DNA from: Anaerolineae bacterium
GTDB taxonomy: Bacteria > Chloroflexota > Anaerolineae > Anaerolineales > E44-bin32
Direction of reading: 5' to 3'
Assembly: GCA_011174825.1 (NCBI GenBank)
Contig: DUEZ01000066.1
Span: 1-64,000, forward strand
DNA length: 64,000 nucleotides
Both the position numbers and the translations under genes were made by a program. The notes under the pieces were generated by a model. It searched no databases and was not told where the DNA came from. It saw only the letters and a program-made list of their open reading frames with translations. Below are positions 35,216 through 43,175 of the stretch, one piece after another. Every line of letters begins with the position of its first letter. Positions within the stretch are counted from its first letter, which is position 1.

Positions 35216-36046
35216 ATGAAGTCCCTAGACTCGAAGCAATGGCGCCTCATCCTTTCACCGCCTACATCCGGCGTTGAGAATATGGCTCTCGACGAGGCGA
35301 TCCTTATATCTGTTACCGCAGGGGACGCCCCGCCTACGCTACGTCTCTACGCATGGGATCCCCCCTGTCTTTCCATTGGTTATGCACAACCCATCACAGA
35401 TGTGGATCAGAAGATGCTCGATAAATATGGATGGGATTTGGTCCGTCGCCCAACAGGCGGGAGAGCGATATTACATACCGATGAGCTCACGTATGCCATC
35501 ATTGCTACCAGCACCGACCAATATGTCGGAGGAGGCGTGCTTGAAAGTTATCGGCGTATCAGCCGGGGTTTGGTTGCCTCATTGACCCTATTAGGTCTGT
35601 CGGTCGAGGTTCAGTCCGAGCTCTCCGTTCCCGAAGAGCAACGCTCGAATCCGGTATGTTTCCAAGTTCCAAGCGCTTACGAAATCACCGTCGATGGTCG
35701 TAAATTAATCGGAAGCGCGCAGGTACGGCGACGAGGGGGGGTGCTTCAGCATGGATCTCTCCCCCTTAGCGGTGATATCACCCGAATTTGCAAAGTGCTA
35801 CATTTCGAGGATGAAGCCTCTCGCTCTCAAGCTGTGAAATTTCTTCAAAATCGGGCAGCAACGGTAGAAGAACTTCTTGGCTCATCAATAACCTGGCAGC
35901 AGGTGGTCGATGCTATGGTCCAGGGTTTTCGAGAGGCGCTGGATCTTGACCTGGAGCTCGACTCCCCATCAGATTCTGAAATGTCCCACGCGGTGAAATT
36001 GACATCAAGTTGCTATACCGATCCCGACTGGACGGAGCGCGTGTAA
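35216..36046 (+). CDS. Lipoate/octanoate transferase of the LipM/LplA family
   Basis: A 276-residue cytoplasmic enzyme of the biotin/lipoate ligase fold. Visible motifs are GENMALDE-like (VENMALDEAIL), LVRRPTGGRAILH, VCFQVPSAYEI with Cys148 and GRKLIGSAQVRRRGGVLQHG with Lys163. The Cys in this position is the acyl-carrying nucleophile of LipM octanoyltransferases, and the Lys is the conserved ligase lysine. LipM moves octanoate from acyl carrier protein to a lipoyl domain; LplA ligases use free lipoate and ATP. The Cys favours LipM. No lipoate synthase gene is near. The start has no ribosome site. Confidence 0.87.
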   Translation: MKSLDSKQWRLILSPPTSGVENMALDEAILISVTAGDAPPTLRLYAWDPPCLSIGYAQPITDVDQKMLDKYGWDLVRRPTGGRAILHTDELTYAIIATSTDQYVGGGVLESYRRISRGLVASLTLLGLSVEVQSELSVPEEQRSNPVCFQVPSAYEITVDGRKLIGSAQVRRRGGVLQHGSLPLSGDITRICKVLHFEDEASRSQAVKFLQNRAATVEELLGSSITWQQVVDAMVQGFREALDLDLELDSPSDSEMSHAVKLTSSCYTDPDWTERV

Positions 36047-36139
36047 CAGCCCTATCTTTTCACAGGTAAGTCATGATCATGTCTAGCTGGGATTTCGGGA
36101 GTCTCGTGCCGAGGTCACTCTCGAGGATCAATCACACGC

Positions 36140-36793
36140 TCATTTCTCAACGAAAATGACATCTGGGAAGCCTATGGAACGCATCATTCGGTAGAGGTAG
36201 TTCTCCGCGTTAAGTTGTGCCTGTGCAAGAATTCCGTCCTCCAACGCAGCACGTTCGATTTCCTCTTCCGCGGCCAATCTGGCTGTCGCTTCTAGATTTA
36301 CGTCCCCGTGAGTTAGTAATCCTGTATCCCGATCATAGACATACGATTTCTCGTTATCGAGTGAGGTGATAAATATCTCAGACTCCGGCAAGCGGAGGAC
36401 AACTTGCCCAGCTTCATCAATCCACAGATCCTCAGGATCAAGTTTTTCTAGGTCGACACCTGCGATCACGACGCCATGTGCCACCAACAAAAGCCGATCT
36501 CCAAAGAGGAATCCGAATGGGCCTTGCCCTGTCTCTGCGATAATGACCTTCTCAACTGTATATTGCATTGTCTCAAGCCTCGCCAACTCCTGTACCTCAT
36601 GCACGATGGTAACCGGATCGGGCATGACCGTTGGAGTCGGATGAAACAATTGAGACATTTGGGTCGCGATGACGCCCCGAAGTTGCTTCAATGGTTCCGT
36701 CGTCTCACGTACACCCCTGGCTAGAGTGTAGGTCAAAAACGCTAATACGATCACGACAACAGCCACCAAGATCCAGAGAGCATATTTTCTCAT
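36140..36793 (-). CDS. DUF4230 membrane-anchored protein
   Basis: A 217-residue protein with an N-terminal membrane helix (residues 5-25, ALWILVAVVVIVLAFL) and an exposed domain. It matches my recollection of DUF4230: KQLRGVIATQMSQL, ELARLETMQYTVEKVI, FLFGDRLLLVAHGVVIAGVDL, VVLRLPESEIF and a helical C-terminus (AEEEIERAALEDGILAQA). The function of this family is unknown. The start has TATAAT nine bases upstream and no ribosome site, so the mRNA may be leaderless. Confidence 0.8.
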   Translation of the reverse strand: MRKYALWILVAVVVIVLAFLTYTLARGVRETTEPLKQLRGVIATQMSQLFHPTPTVMPDPVTIVHEVQELARLETMQYTVEKVIIAETGQGPFGFLFGDRLLLVAHGVVIAGVDLEKLDPEDLWIDEAGQVVLRLPESEIFITSLDNEKSYVYDRDTGLLTHGDVNLEATARLAAEEEIERAALEDGILAQAQLNAENYLYRMMRSIGFPDVIFVEK

Positions 36794-36802
36794 AGTGAGA
36801 TG

Positions 36803-36855
36803 ATTATACTGGAAATCTGCCTCACCTTGTCAGGGACCATCAACCGGGCTACACT
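36803..36855. promoter_or_regulatory. Divergent overlapping promoters for DUF4230 and ylxP genes
   Basis: On the plus strand, TTGTCA (36827-36832) and TACACT (36850-36855) are separated by 17 bases and end six bases before the ylxP ATG. On the minus strand, TGACAA (36832-36827, the same six base pairs) and TATAAT (36808-36803) are separated by 18 bases and end nine bases before the DUF4230 ATG. The two promoters therefore share their -35 element and should compete for RNA polymerase. Both predicted transcripts would be leaderless. Confidence 0.6.
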
Positions 36856-36861
36856 CTTGTC

Positions 36862-37146
36862 ATGCACATCGCTGCGTTAACCATTGAGCTACGTATTCCG
36901 GGTTGCACTTCGCTGAAGCAAAAGCGCAGTCGTCTAAAACCCTTATTAGCCAGACTGCATAAAGAATTCAACATCTCAGCTGCAGAGATCGATCACAACG
37001 ATCACCATCAACTGGCAGTAATCGCCTGTGTGGTTGTCAGCAACGCTTCAGATCACTCTCAACGGGTGCTAGCAGGGATCCCAGCCTGGATCGAAAACCA
37101 TCGCCCTGATCTGCAAATTATTGATGACCACATCACGCTCTTATGA
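36862..37146 (+). CDS. ylxP: YlxP/DUF503 family protein
   Basis: A 94-residue protein of the DUF503 family: MHIAALTIELRIPGCTSLK, then KQKRSRLKPLLARLHKEFNI and SAAEIDHNDHHQLAVI. Family members often lie beside infB and rbfA and are linked to translation, though the role is not settled. Here it is 23 kb from infB. The start is leaderless-like. Length is typical. Confidence 0.88.
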   Translation: MHIAALTIELRIPGCTSLKQKRSRLKPLLARLHKEFNISAAEIDHNDHHQLAVIACVVVSNASDHSQRVLAGIPAWIENHRPDLQIIDDHITLL

Positions 37147-37264
37147 AGCGTACTAACGAGCCTTCCATACCAACTGGAGGGTCATAGAACCAGAACATCC
37201 CCCTTTTAGAAGAAATATGGCTTACACAGCTGGGTGGAATATCTCGTTTTGATCTGTGATGAAT

Positions 37265-37388
37265 GAGTTCACTGAAAAACAACCCGCGAGGAGCGGGGAG
37301 AGGTATATGTGGGGGTATGGGCTGCGCCTACACCCCCACATATACCGGTCCTACCCCCGCAGTTGACTTTTTCCAGTGGATTTATGAA
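37265..37388 (+). repeat. MITE-like element, copy B, upstream of the SDR gene
   Basis: An element of about 122 bases with ends TTCACTGAAAAACAACCCGC and CGCAGTTGAC...CAGTGGATTTATGAA. It has an internal inverted pair, GGTATATGTGGGGGT (from about 37312) and ACCCCCACATATACC (to about 37347). It ends about 24 bases before the SDR start codon, so any promoter of that gene lies inside or upstream of the element. Orientation is the same as copies A and C. Confidence 0.75.
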
Positions 37389-37411
37389 TTTAATTCTCAT
37401 AAGGAGGAAAT

Positions 37412-38200
37412 ATGGATCTGGGATTAAAAGATCAGGTCGCTCTCGTCACCGCGTCATCGCGGGGATTGGGCAAAGCTGCCGCGATGGAATTTGCGCGCGA
37501 GGGTGCTCGCGTGGCGATTTGCGCTCGAACTGAGCAATTAGAAGTGACGGCCGACGAAATCCGTGCTCAAACGGGGGTCGAGATTTTCGATGTCCGAACA
37601 GATTTGACAAAACCTAAGGACATCGAGACTTTAGTGAAACGGACGCTGGATCATTTTGGAAGAATTGATATTCTTGTAACGAACAGCGGGGGACCGCCCC
37701 CAGGAAATTTCCTCGACCTGCAACCTGTACATTGGGAGAACGCTGTTGAATTGACCTTGATGAGCACCGTTCGACTTTGCTATGGTGTCATACCGATCAT
37801 GTTGAAGCAAGGGTCTGGAAGCATCGTCGCCTCCCAATCGTATTCGGTTAAACAACCCATCGATCATTTGATCCTCTCCAATTCAGTGCGCCTGGCTGTC
37901 ATCGGCCTGATGAAATCTTTGGCCAATGAATTCGGGCCCAAGGGGATCCGTGTCAACTCGATCAACCCCTATTGGACATGGACGGAACGCATTGATCAAC
38001 TCCTTGCAGATCGGGCTTCGAGGAGTGAAACAACTATCAAGGAAGAAGCAGCTAAGATCACACAGGACGCGCCTTTGCGTCGCATGGGCACCATTGAAGA
38101 ATACGGTCGGACGATCGTTTGGTTGGCATCACCTGCTGCTTCATTCATTCACGGTCATGCCCTGATATTCGACGGGGGTGCGGTAAAAGCTACGCTGTAG
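37412..38200 (+). CDS. SDR-family protein with substituted catalytic Tyr and Lys
   Basis: A 262-residue Rossmann-fold protein. The cofactor loop is TASSRGLGKA (residues 13-22), with DVRTDLT and NSGGPPPG as in one subgroup of 3-oxoacyl-ACP reductase-like SDRs. The active-site region reads ASQSYSVKQP then SNSVR at 156-160 where canonical members have YxxxK, so Tyr becomes Ser156 and Lys becomes Arg160. The C-terminus has the usual FDGGAV. A strong AAGGAGG site lies before the ATG. I recall the same substitution in other annotated members of this subgroup, so the protein may be a true subfamily with another role rather than a dead enzyme. Copies B and C of the MITE-like element flank it. Confidence 0.87.
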   Translation: MDLGLKDQVALVTASSRGLGKAAAMEFAREGARVAICARTEQLEVTADEIRAQTGVEIFDVRTDLTKPKDIETLVKRTLDHFGRIDILVTNSGGPPPGNFLDLQPVHWENAVELTLMSTVRLCYGVIPIMLKQGSGSIVASQSYSVKQPIDHLILSNSVRLAVIGLMKSLANEFGPKGIRVNSINPYWTWTERIDQLLADRASRSETTIKEEAAKITQDAPLRRMGTIEEYGRTIVWLASPAASFIHGHALIFDGGAVKATL

Positions 38201-38333
38201 CCTTGTGGCTCACCCATCCTATTCCAATAGATCTTCATCATAAGCCGGTGGCCCGCTGCTATATTCGGTAGGGGCTGCCGGCGCGGTATCCCAGCAGAAG
38301 TGTTGTACAAGTTTATGATGAGTTACGTACGAG

Positions 38334-38455
38334 AGCACTGAAAAAACAACCCGCGAGGAGTAGGAAGGCGTTTAAATGGCTTTGCGGGCTGCGCCCGCAA
38401 CCCACAAATACCGGTCCTAATCTGGCGGTTAACCTATTTTCAGCGGAGTCCGTTT
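38334..38455 (+). repeat. MITE-like element, copy C, downstream of the SDR gene
   Basis: An element of about 122 bases starting AGCACTGAAAAAACAACCCGC and ending near TTTTCAGCGGAGTCCG, with an internal pair around TTGCGGGCTGCGCCCGCAA (38382-38400). It is the most diverged of the four copies in the centre but shares both ends with copy B. It has the same orientation as B. The rest of the gap 38201-38542 holds one terminator-like hairpin and nothing else I can define. Confidence 0.68.
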
Positions 38456-38464
38456 AATGAATCA

Positions 38465-38490
38465 AACCACGCAGCTTTCGCTGCGTGGTT
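38465..38490. terminator. Hairpin between convergent SDR and receiver genes
   Basis: A perfect 11-base stem, AACCACGCAGC / GCTGCGTGGTT, with a TTTC loop lies between the two convergent genes. The tails are only weakly T-rich (GATGAT on plus, TGATTC on minus). It probably acts as a bidirectional terminator. Confidence 0.55.
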
Positions 38491-38542
38491 GATGATAGGG
38501 AAAACGCGGTTGCCAGCCAGCGATTCCAAACACAGGGTGAAT

Positions 38543-38932
38543 TTACGCCGCCTGCTCCTCTTTCACCAACAAGCGACGACGGACCAACGTTCGAAGGCGA
38601 GATGCGAGCAGGCTCGCATGAATCGGCTTGATGAGATAATCGTCGGCTCCGGCATCTAGAGCGCGGGCAACACTCCCCGGAGAACCGAGGGCCGAGAGGA
38701 TCAAGATCGGCACGTCGGAGAATTTCCGTATCTCCTCACAGACCTCCCATCCATCCATCTCAGGCATCAAGATGTCTAGAATGACCACATCCGGAGGCGA
38801 CTCTTTACAAGCATGGATCCCTTCTTCGCCCGAGAACACGGCGTGAATCTGAAAATCCTGACCTCTCAATAGCGTTCTCAGCATAATCGAGAGATCTGGA
38901 TCATCATCAATGAGCAAAACATCTACAGCCAT
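38543..38932 (-). CDS. Single-domain response regulator (receiver only)
   Basis: A 129-residue receiver with DDDPD at residues 9-13, phosphoacceptor D53 (VVILDILMPEMDGWEV), Ser in LILSALG and Lys in YLIKPIHAS. It has no output domain and resembles the receivers of PhoB-type regulators. It lies divergent to a histidine kinase gene, with the two starts 148 bases apart, so the two may be co-regulated. The kinase encoded at 39081 is its obvious candidate partner. Confidence 0.9.
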   Translation of the reverse strand: MAVDVLLIDDDPDLSIMLRTLLRGQDFQIHAVFSGEEGIHACKESPPDVVILDILMPEMDGWEVCEEIRKFSDVPILILSALGSPGSVARALDAGADDYLIKPIHASLLASRLRTLVRRRLLVKEEQAA

Positions 38933-39080
38933 TCTCAGTCCTTTTCTGACCTCTCTTATTATGCTGTATTTCCATAAACTTCGACCTTACAGGCACCTTG
39001 CAATGGGAATAATCCCCTGCTTGCCATCGGTTGACAGAAGGGCTAAGATACTTGGCAGGCTAACCTATGAAAGCATAAAA

Positions 39081-40262
39081 ATGGTAGAAGAATCGGATCC
39101 GATAGCGGAAAACAACCCAAACAATTGTCCGAGATGCGGGCATCCCCTCCCTCGCGATGCCAGGATATGCCTTGAATGTGGTGTCGATCTGGCCTTATTC
39201 GCCATGCTAGCGGACAAAGCGTATCTTGATGGGGTGTCTGTACCTTCCACCTCGGCTCCCTCACCCGAAGTATTGGTCCCTCGGATCGGCCAATATTTAT
39301 TAAATCAAGGTCTCCTCACCCAAGAGCAACTTGATGACGCTTTAAAACGTCAAAAACAACTCGCCGAACAGGGGCAACGTTCACTATTGGGACAGACGTT
39401 GGTGCAAATGGGATTTATTGACCAGGAGACACTTGATCGGGTCGTTACACAGCAAATCATTGAGCTTCATGCGGCGCTGCAGGAGACCAACCGCACCCTG
39501 GAAGAACGCGTACGAGAACGCACCTCCGAGTTGCGTCATGCTTTAGATCGACTCACCGAGATCAGCCAGATCAAGGCGAACCTTATCTCAAACATCTCCC
39601 ACGAATTACGGACCCCACTTGCTCACATCAAGGGTTACATCGAGTTACTCGCCGAGGAGCAGCTTGGTCCTCTATCATCTGAACAAGGGCAAGCGATGGA
39701 TGTAATCCAGCGAGCCTCCCAGCGATTGGGGAGATTAATCGAGGACTTGATTGAGTTCTCCACCGCTTCACGGGAGGGGTTGAGATTACAAATGCAAGAC
39801 ATCGCCCTTCCCGACCTAGCTTCAGACATTATCGAACGTTCCCAAGAGAAAGCCGAAAAAGCAGGCGTTACACTTCACGTCGAGATCGATCATGGGCTTC
39901 CTCAGCTCAGGGCCGATCCGGATCGCCTCTCGTGGGTCCTTTTCCAGTTGATGGATAACGGAATTAAATTCACGCCATCAGGCGGCAACGTGACTTTCAC
40001 TGCCAAACAAGAAGATAAACAGGTCATCATCACCATTCAAGACACGGGAATTGGTATTCCGAGCGAGAGAGTGAATGAGCTCTTTGAACCTTTCCATCAA
40101 CTGGACGCTTCTCCAACACGCCGTTATGGCGGAACCGGTCTCGGTTTGGCCTTGGTGAAGCTCATCCTCGAAGCTCATGGAACTGTGATGAGGATTGAGA
40201 GTGAGGAAGGCGAAGGAAGCTCTTTCAGCTTCCCGCTTCACGTGGCACACGGCTCAGAATGA
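39081..40262 (+). CDS. Soluble histidine kinase with zinc ribbon and MshEN-like domain
   Basis: From the ATG at 39081 the protein has 393 residues and no membrane segment. Domains in order: a zinc ribbon (CPRCG at 16-20, CLECG at 30-34); an MshEN/T2SSE-N-like domain at about 66-130 with the paired pattern RIGQYLLNQGLL and LLGQTLVQMGFI; a coiled coil (about 130-160, RTLEERVRERTSEL); HisKA with H174 (NISHELRTPL); and HATPase (NGIKFTPSGG, DTGIGIP, GGTGLGLALVK). Longer in-frame starts at 38910 and 39003 exist, but the first overlaps the divergent receiver gene and the added residues look random. MshEN domains in ATPases of pilus and secretion systems bind cyclic-di-GMP, so this kinase may sense it. 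The stop overlaps the next kinase by four bases. Confidence 0.88.
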   Translation: MVEESDPIAENNPNNCPRCGHPLPRDARICLECGVDLALFAMLADKAYLDGVSVPSTSAPSPEVLVPRIGQYLLNQGLLTQEQLDDALKRQKQLAEQGQRSLLGQTLVQMGFIDQETLDRVVTQQIIELHAALQETNRTLEERVRERTSELRHALDRLTEISQIKANLISNISHELRTPLAHIKGYIELLAEEQLGPLSSEQGQAMDVIQRASQRLGRLIEDLIEFSTASREGLRLQMQDIALPDLASDIIERSQEKAEKAGVTLHVEIDHGLPQLRADPDRLSWVLFQLMDNGIKFTPSGGNVTFTAKQEDKQVIITIQDTGIGIPSERVNELFEPFHQLDASPTRRYGGTGLGLALVKLILEAHGTVMRIESEEGEGSSFSFPLHVAHGSE

Positions 40263-41539
40263 CAGGACCACTGATTCCCTCCGGACCATTGACTTACGGC
40301 ACCGAACTTAATGCTGTTTATGCGATCGCGCGGGTTGTCGCTGAGACTTTCGATACCGAAGCCGGTCTTGACACTGTGTTCCGTCTCGCGCGCACGATCT
40401 TTATTTTCGATGTCGTTGCTCTTTATCTTCAAAATGAAGAATCCGGCGAGATTGAACCGACGTACGCTCGTGCCCTTGGTCGTGGTCGATCACGCGAAGC
40501 AGAGATTGCGTGGGGAGAACCAGCCGCATTTGAAGCCTTTCGCACTGGCCAGACGGTCCTTCGCCGGGAAGACGCTGGTCCCTCGGTCAAGGGTCGGGAG
40601 AGACGACGAGACTACCTCGGCTTGCCAATGATCGTTGTCGGACGGTGTGTCGGTGGATTGATCTTCGGACGTTTCGGGGGACCGTCCTATCCACCGGAGC
40701 ACATCCGCTTGGCTGAATTTGTGGCTTGGCACGTCGGCCAGTTGCTGGAGAATCGGCGCATGGCACGCCGTATTGCCAGTTTGGAGGCTCAGCGTGAGTT
40801 AGCTCGCATGCAGGACGAGTTCATTTCAACGATTTCCCACGAGCTGCGTACGCCATTAGGTTTTATCAAAGGCTATGTAACAACCCTGCTCAGAAAAGAT
40901 GCAGAGTGGGAGGACGAGGCCAGAGATGAATTTTTGCACATCATCGATGACGAGTCTGATCGACTGTGCGAATTGATCGACAACTTGCTTGATTCGTCTC
41001 GCCTGGAAACCGGCACGCTCAGTATGTCTCTTGCTTCAACCCTTATTGAGCCCATCATCCGCGATGTTGTGGCTCGTACCAGAGCACTGTACCCATATAT
41101 GCCTCTGAATGTCGAGATTGCGGAGGACCTTCCCGTTCTCCATATAGATGCGACACGAATAGCTCAAGTTCTCAACAACCTTCTCTCAAATGCGAACAAG
41201 TATGCCCCAGGTTCTGAAGTAAACATCCGGGTCACCCGACGAAGGGGACAAGTTCATATCGAAGTGGCTGACCGCGGACCTGGAATCCCTGCAGAACATA
41301 TTGCTAATTTATTTGAACGTTTCTACCGCGTTCCTGAAAGTGTAGACAATGCGCGTGGGACTGGTCTGGGCTTGTTTATTTGCCGAAAGCTTATAGAAGC
41401 CCATGGCGGCGAGATCGGTGTGGATAGTGTGCCGGGGGAAGGTGCACGTTTCTTCTTCACTTTACCAGTTCCACCCTCGAGCGCAGAGAGTGAAATGGAG
41501 AGCCAAGATGAGCGAAGAGAAGACCATCCTCGTAGTTGA
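40259..41539 (+). CDS. GAF-domain histidine kinase
   Basis: A 426-residue cytoplasmic kinase. Residues about 20-165 form a GAF-like sensor domain (LDTVFRLARTIF, LGLPMIVVGRCVGGLIFG). A short linker leads to HisKA with H194 (TISHELRTPLG), and then HATPase with NLLSNANKYAP, DRGPGIP and ARGTGLGLFICRKLIEAHGG. The start overlaps the preceding kinase stop as ATGA. The last 32 bases overlap the start of the OmpR-type regulator, its probable partner. The signal is not evident. Confidence 0.93.
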   Translation: MTGPLIPSGPLTYGTELNAVYAIARVVAETFDTEAGLDTVFRLARTIFIFDVVALYLQNEESGEIEPTYARALGRGRSREAEIAWGEPAAFEAFRTGQTVLRREDAGPSVKGRERRRDYLGLPMIVVGRCVGGLIFGRFGGPSYPPEHIRLAEFVAWHVGQLLENRRMARRIASLEAQRELARMQDEFISTISHELRTPLGFIKGYVTTLLRKDAEWEDEARDEFLHIIDDESDRLCELIDNLLDSSRLETGTLSMSLASTLIEPIIRDVVARTRALYPYMPLNVEIAEDLPVLHIDATRIAQVLNNLLSNANKYAPGSEVNIRVTRRRGQVHIEVADRGPGIPAEHIANLFERFYRVPESVDNARGTGLGLFICRKLIEAHGGEIGVDSVPGEGARFFFTLPVPPSSAESEMESQDERREDHPRS

Positions 41540-42230
41540 TGACGAACCACGCTACCTGAGATTGGTCGAAGTCAATCTCGTTACGGATGGCTACGCTGTC
41601 CAAACCGCCATGGATGGGCAACAGGCCGTCGAGGCGGTCGCCGGCGATCAGCCTGACCTAATACTGCTTGACGTGATGATGCCTGTCATGGACGGATTCA
41701 CCGCATGTGAACGTATCCGTGAATTCTCCTCTGTTCCGATCATCATCGTAACAGCAAAGGGCGAAGAACGTGATCGCGTAAGGGGCTTAGATGCAGGCGC
41801 CGATGATTACATCGTCAAGCCGTTCTCCGCCCAAGAACTGCTAGCTCGAGTTCGTGCTGTACTACGCCGCGCAGAACGTCAAACAGTGGACAGCTTTCAT
41901 GAGCCAGTCTTCATCCACCATGAGTTGCAGATCGATCTCCCACGTGCCCATGTCAGTGTAGCAGGTAAAGAAGTATCACTCACTGCGACAGAATATCGCC
42001 TGCTCCAGACCTTCGCCGCTGAACTTGGACGAGTACTGAGTCCGGAACATTTGTTAACCACGGTTTGGGGACCGGAATACAGCGACGATAAGGAGATCCT
42101 CTGGGTCTGCCTCAGCCGGCTACGACAAAAAATTGAGCCAGACCCAAAGAAGCCGACCCATATTGTCACCCGACAAGGTATTGGTTATCTCATGCCACCC
42201 GAATCGGGGGATAACCCATCAGAAGATTAA
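41508..42230 (+). CDS. OmpR/PhoB-family response regulator
   Basis: A 240-residue transcription regulator. The receiver has DDEPRYL, phosphoacceptor D55 (LILLDVMMPVMDG), Thr in IIVTAKG and Lys in YIVKPFSAQE. The C-terminal winged helix starts near residue 135 and includes VSLTATEYRLLQ, GRVLSPEHLLTTVWGPEY and the recognition helix CLSRLRQKIEPD. The ATG at 41508 is preceded by GGAGAG; longer in-frame starts would lie inside the kinase gene. Paired with the GAF kinase by a 32-base overlap. Confidence 0.94.
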   Translation: MSEEKTILVVDDEPRYLRLVEVNLVTDGYAVQTAMDGQQAVEAVAGDQPDLILLDVMMPVMDGFTACERIREFSSVPIIIVTAKGEERDRVRGLDAGADDYIVKPFSAQELLARVRAVLRRAERQTVDSFHEPVFIHHELQIDLPRAHVSVAGKEVSLTATEYRLLQTFAAELGRVLSPEHLLTTVWGPEYSDDKEILWVCLSRLRQKIEPDPKKPTHIVTRQGIGYLMPPESGDNPSED

Positions 42231-42445
42231 ATCGGACGGACCCTCTCTCTTATCATCCTTAACGCGAGCCGACGATTGATCGAACACAACACAGGGCAGG
42301 TAAAGATTTATAGATCACTTTCATGAGGAGGGGCAGTTCCACGTTAGATATACATCGTAGCGAGTTTTGTTGTCCTACTTATGATGAAAATAAACATCAA
42401 CAGCCTGCTCATTGCTCTTTTGCAGCCCATAGTAGGATACCCTCG

Positions 42446-42474
42446 TTCTGATTGAAGTAGACTTCTGCTATAAT
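42446..42474 (+). promoter_or_regulatory. Sigma70-type promoter for the HTH-TPR-GNAT operon
   Basis: TTCTGA at 42446-42451 and TATAAT at 42469-42474 are separated by 17 bases. The predicted start of transcription gives a leader of about 22 bases with GGAG eight bases before the ATG at 42504. Confidence 0.6.
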
Positions 42475-42503
42475 CGAATCGGACCCAAAATTGGAGCAAA
42501 TTG

Positions 42504-43175
42504 ATGAAAGACCAACCTACGCTCACCTTACGGACAAAGATGCTTGGAGCGATGTTGCGAGAAGCCCGTCTCAAATACAACATGAGCCTCAAAGAAGTTG
42601 CCGCCTTAATCGGTTCTACAAGTGGTGCAGTCTCATCTTACGAGCATGGTCGCAAAGGGATTTCGCTTCCCGAACTCGAACTCTTCGCGTATCACCTAGA
42701 TATCCCACTTGAACATTTCACCACCGGTTCAACGATCCCCGGTGGACAAAAGACGGAATTCGATCCCACCACAATGGTCTCTCTTCGACAGCGGATGGTC
42801 GGTGCCTTGCTCCGCAAGCACCGCATGGAAGCCGAGATGTCCATCCGTGCTTTGGCAGATGCCGCGGGGTTACGATCAAAAAGGCTCAGCGTATACGAAC
42901 GTGGAGATCGACCGATTCCGTTGCCAGAGCTTGAAAGGCTTGTGCAAGTCTTGGGTCAATCACTTGAGGATTATATAGATCGAGAAGGCCCTGTGGGAGA
43001 ATGGGCCGCCAACAAGCAGGTCTTTGCGAACTTACTCCAACTGCCATCAGACCTGCGGGACTTCCTTAGCACACCTGAAAACCAGAGTTATTTAAGGGCA
43101 GCCAAGCATATCAGCGAACTCTCTGTGGAGAAACTACGTGCTCTCGCCGAGAGTTTGCTCGACCTCACATTGTGA
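42504..43175 (+). CDS. Double XRE-type HTH transcription regulator
   Basis: A 223-residue protein with two Cro/C1-type helix-turn-helix domains: one near residues 10-70 (LGAMLREARLKYNMSLKEVA, SYEHGRKGISLPELELF) and one near 95-150 (VGALLRKHRMEAEMSIRALA, VYERGDRPIPLPELERL). The C-terminal part is helical. Two HTH units in one chain could bind a palindrome as a monomer or two sites as a dimer. The start is ATG 42504, one codon inside a TTG-initiated frame. The next gene starts at a GTG overlapping this stop by four bases, so the TPR protein is made with it and may be its partner. Confidence 0.87.
   Translation: MKDQPTLTLRTKMLGAMLREARLKYNMSLKEVAALIGSTSGAVSSYEHGRKGISLPELELFAYHLDIPLEHFTTGSTIPGGQKTEFDPTTMVSLRQRMVGALLRKHRMEAEMSIRALADAAGLRSKRLSVYERGDRPIPLPELERLVQVLGQSLEDYIDREGPVGEWAANKQVFANLLQLPSDLRDFLSTPENQSYLRAAKHISELSVEKLRALAESLLDLTL

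Noticed and set aside
38910-39080. N-terminal extension of the MshEN kinase
   Set aside because: It overlaps the divergent receiver start, and the extra residues show no domain.
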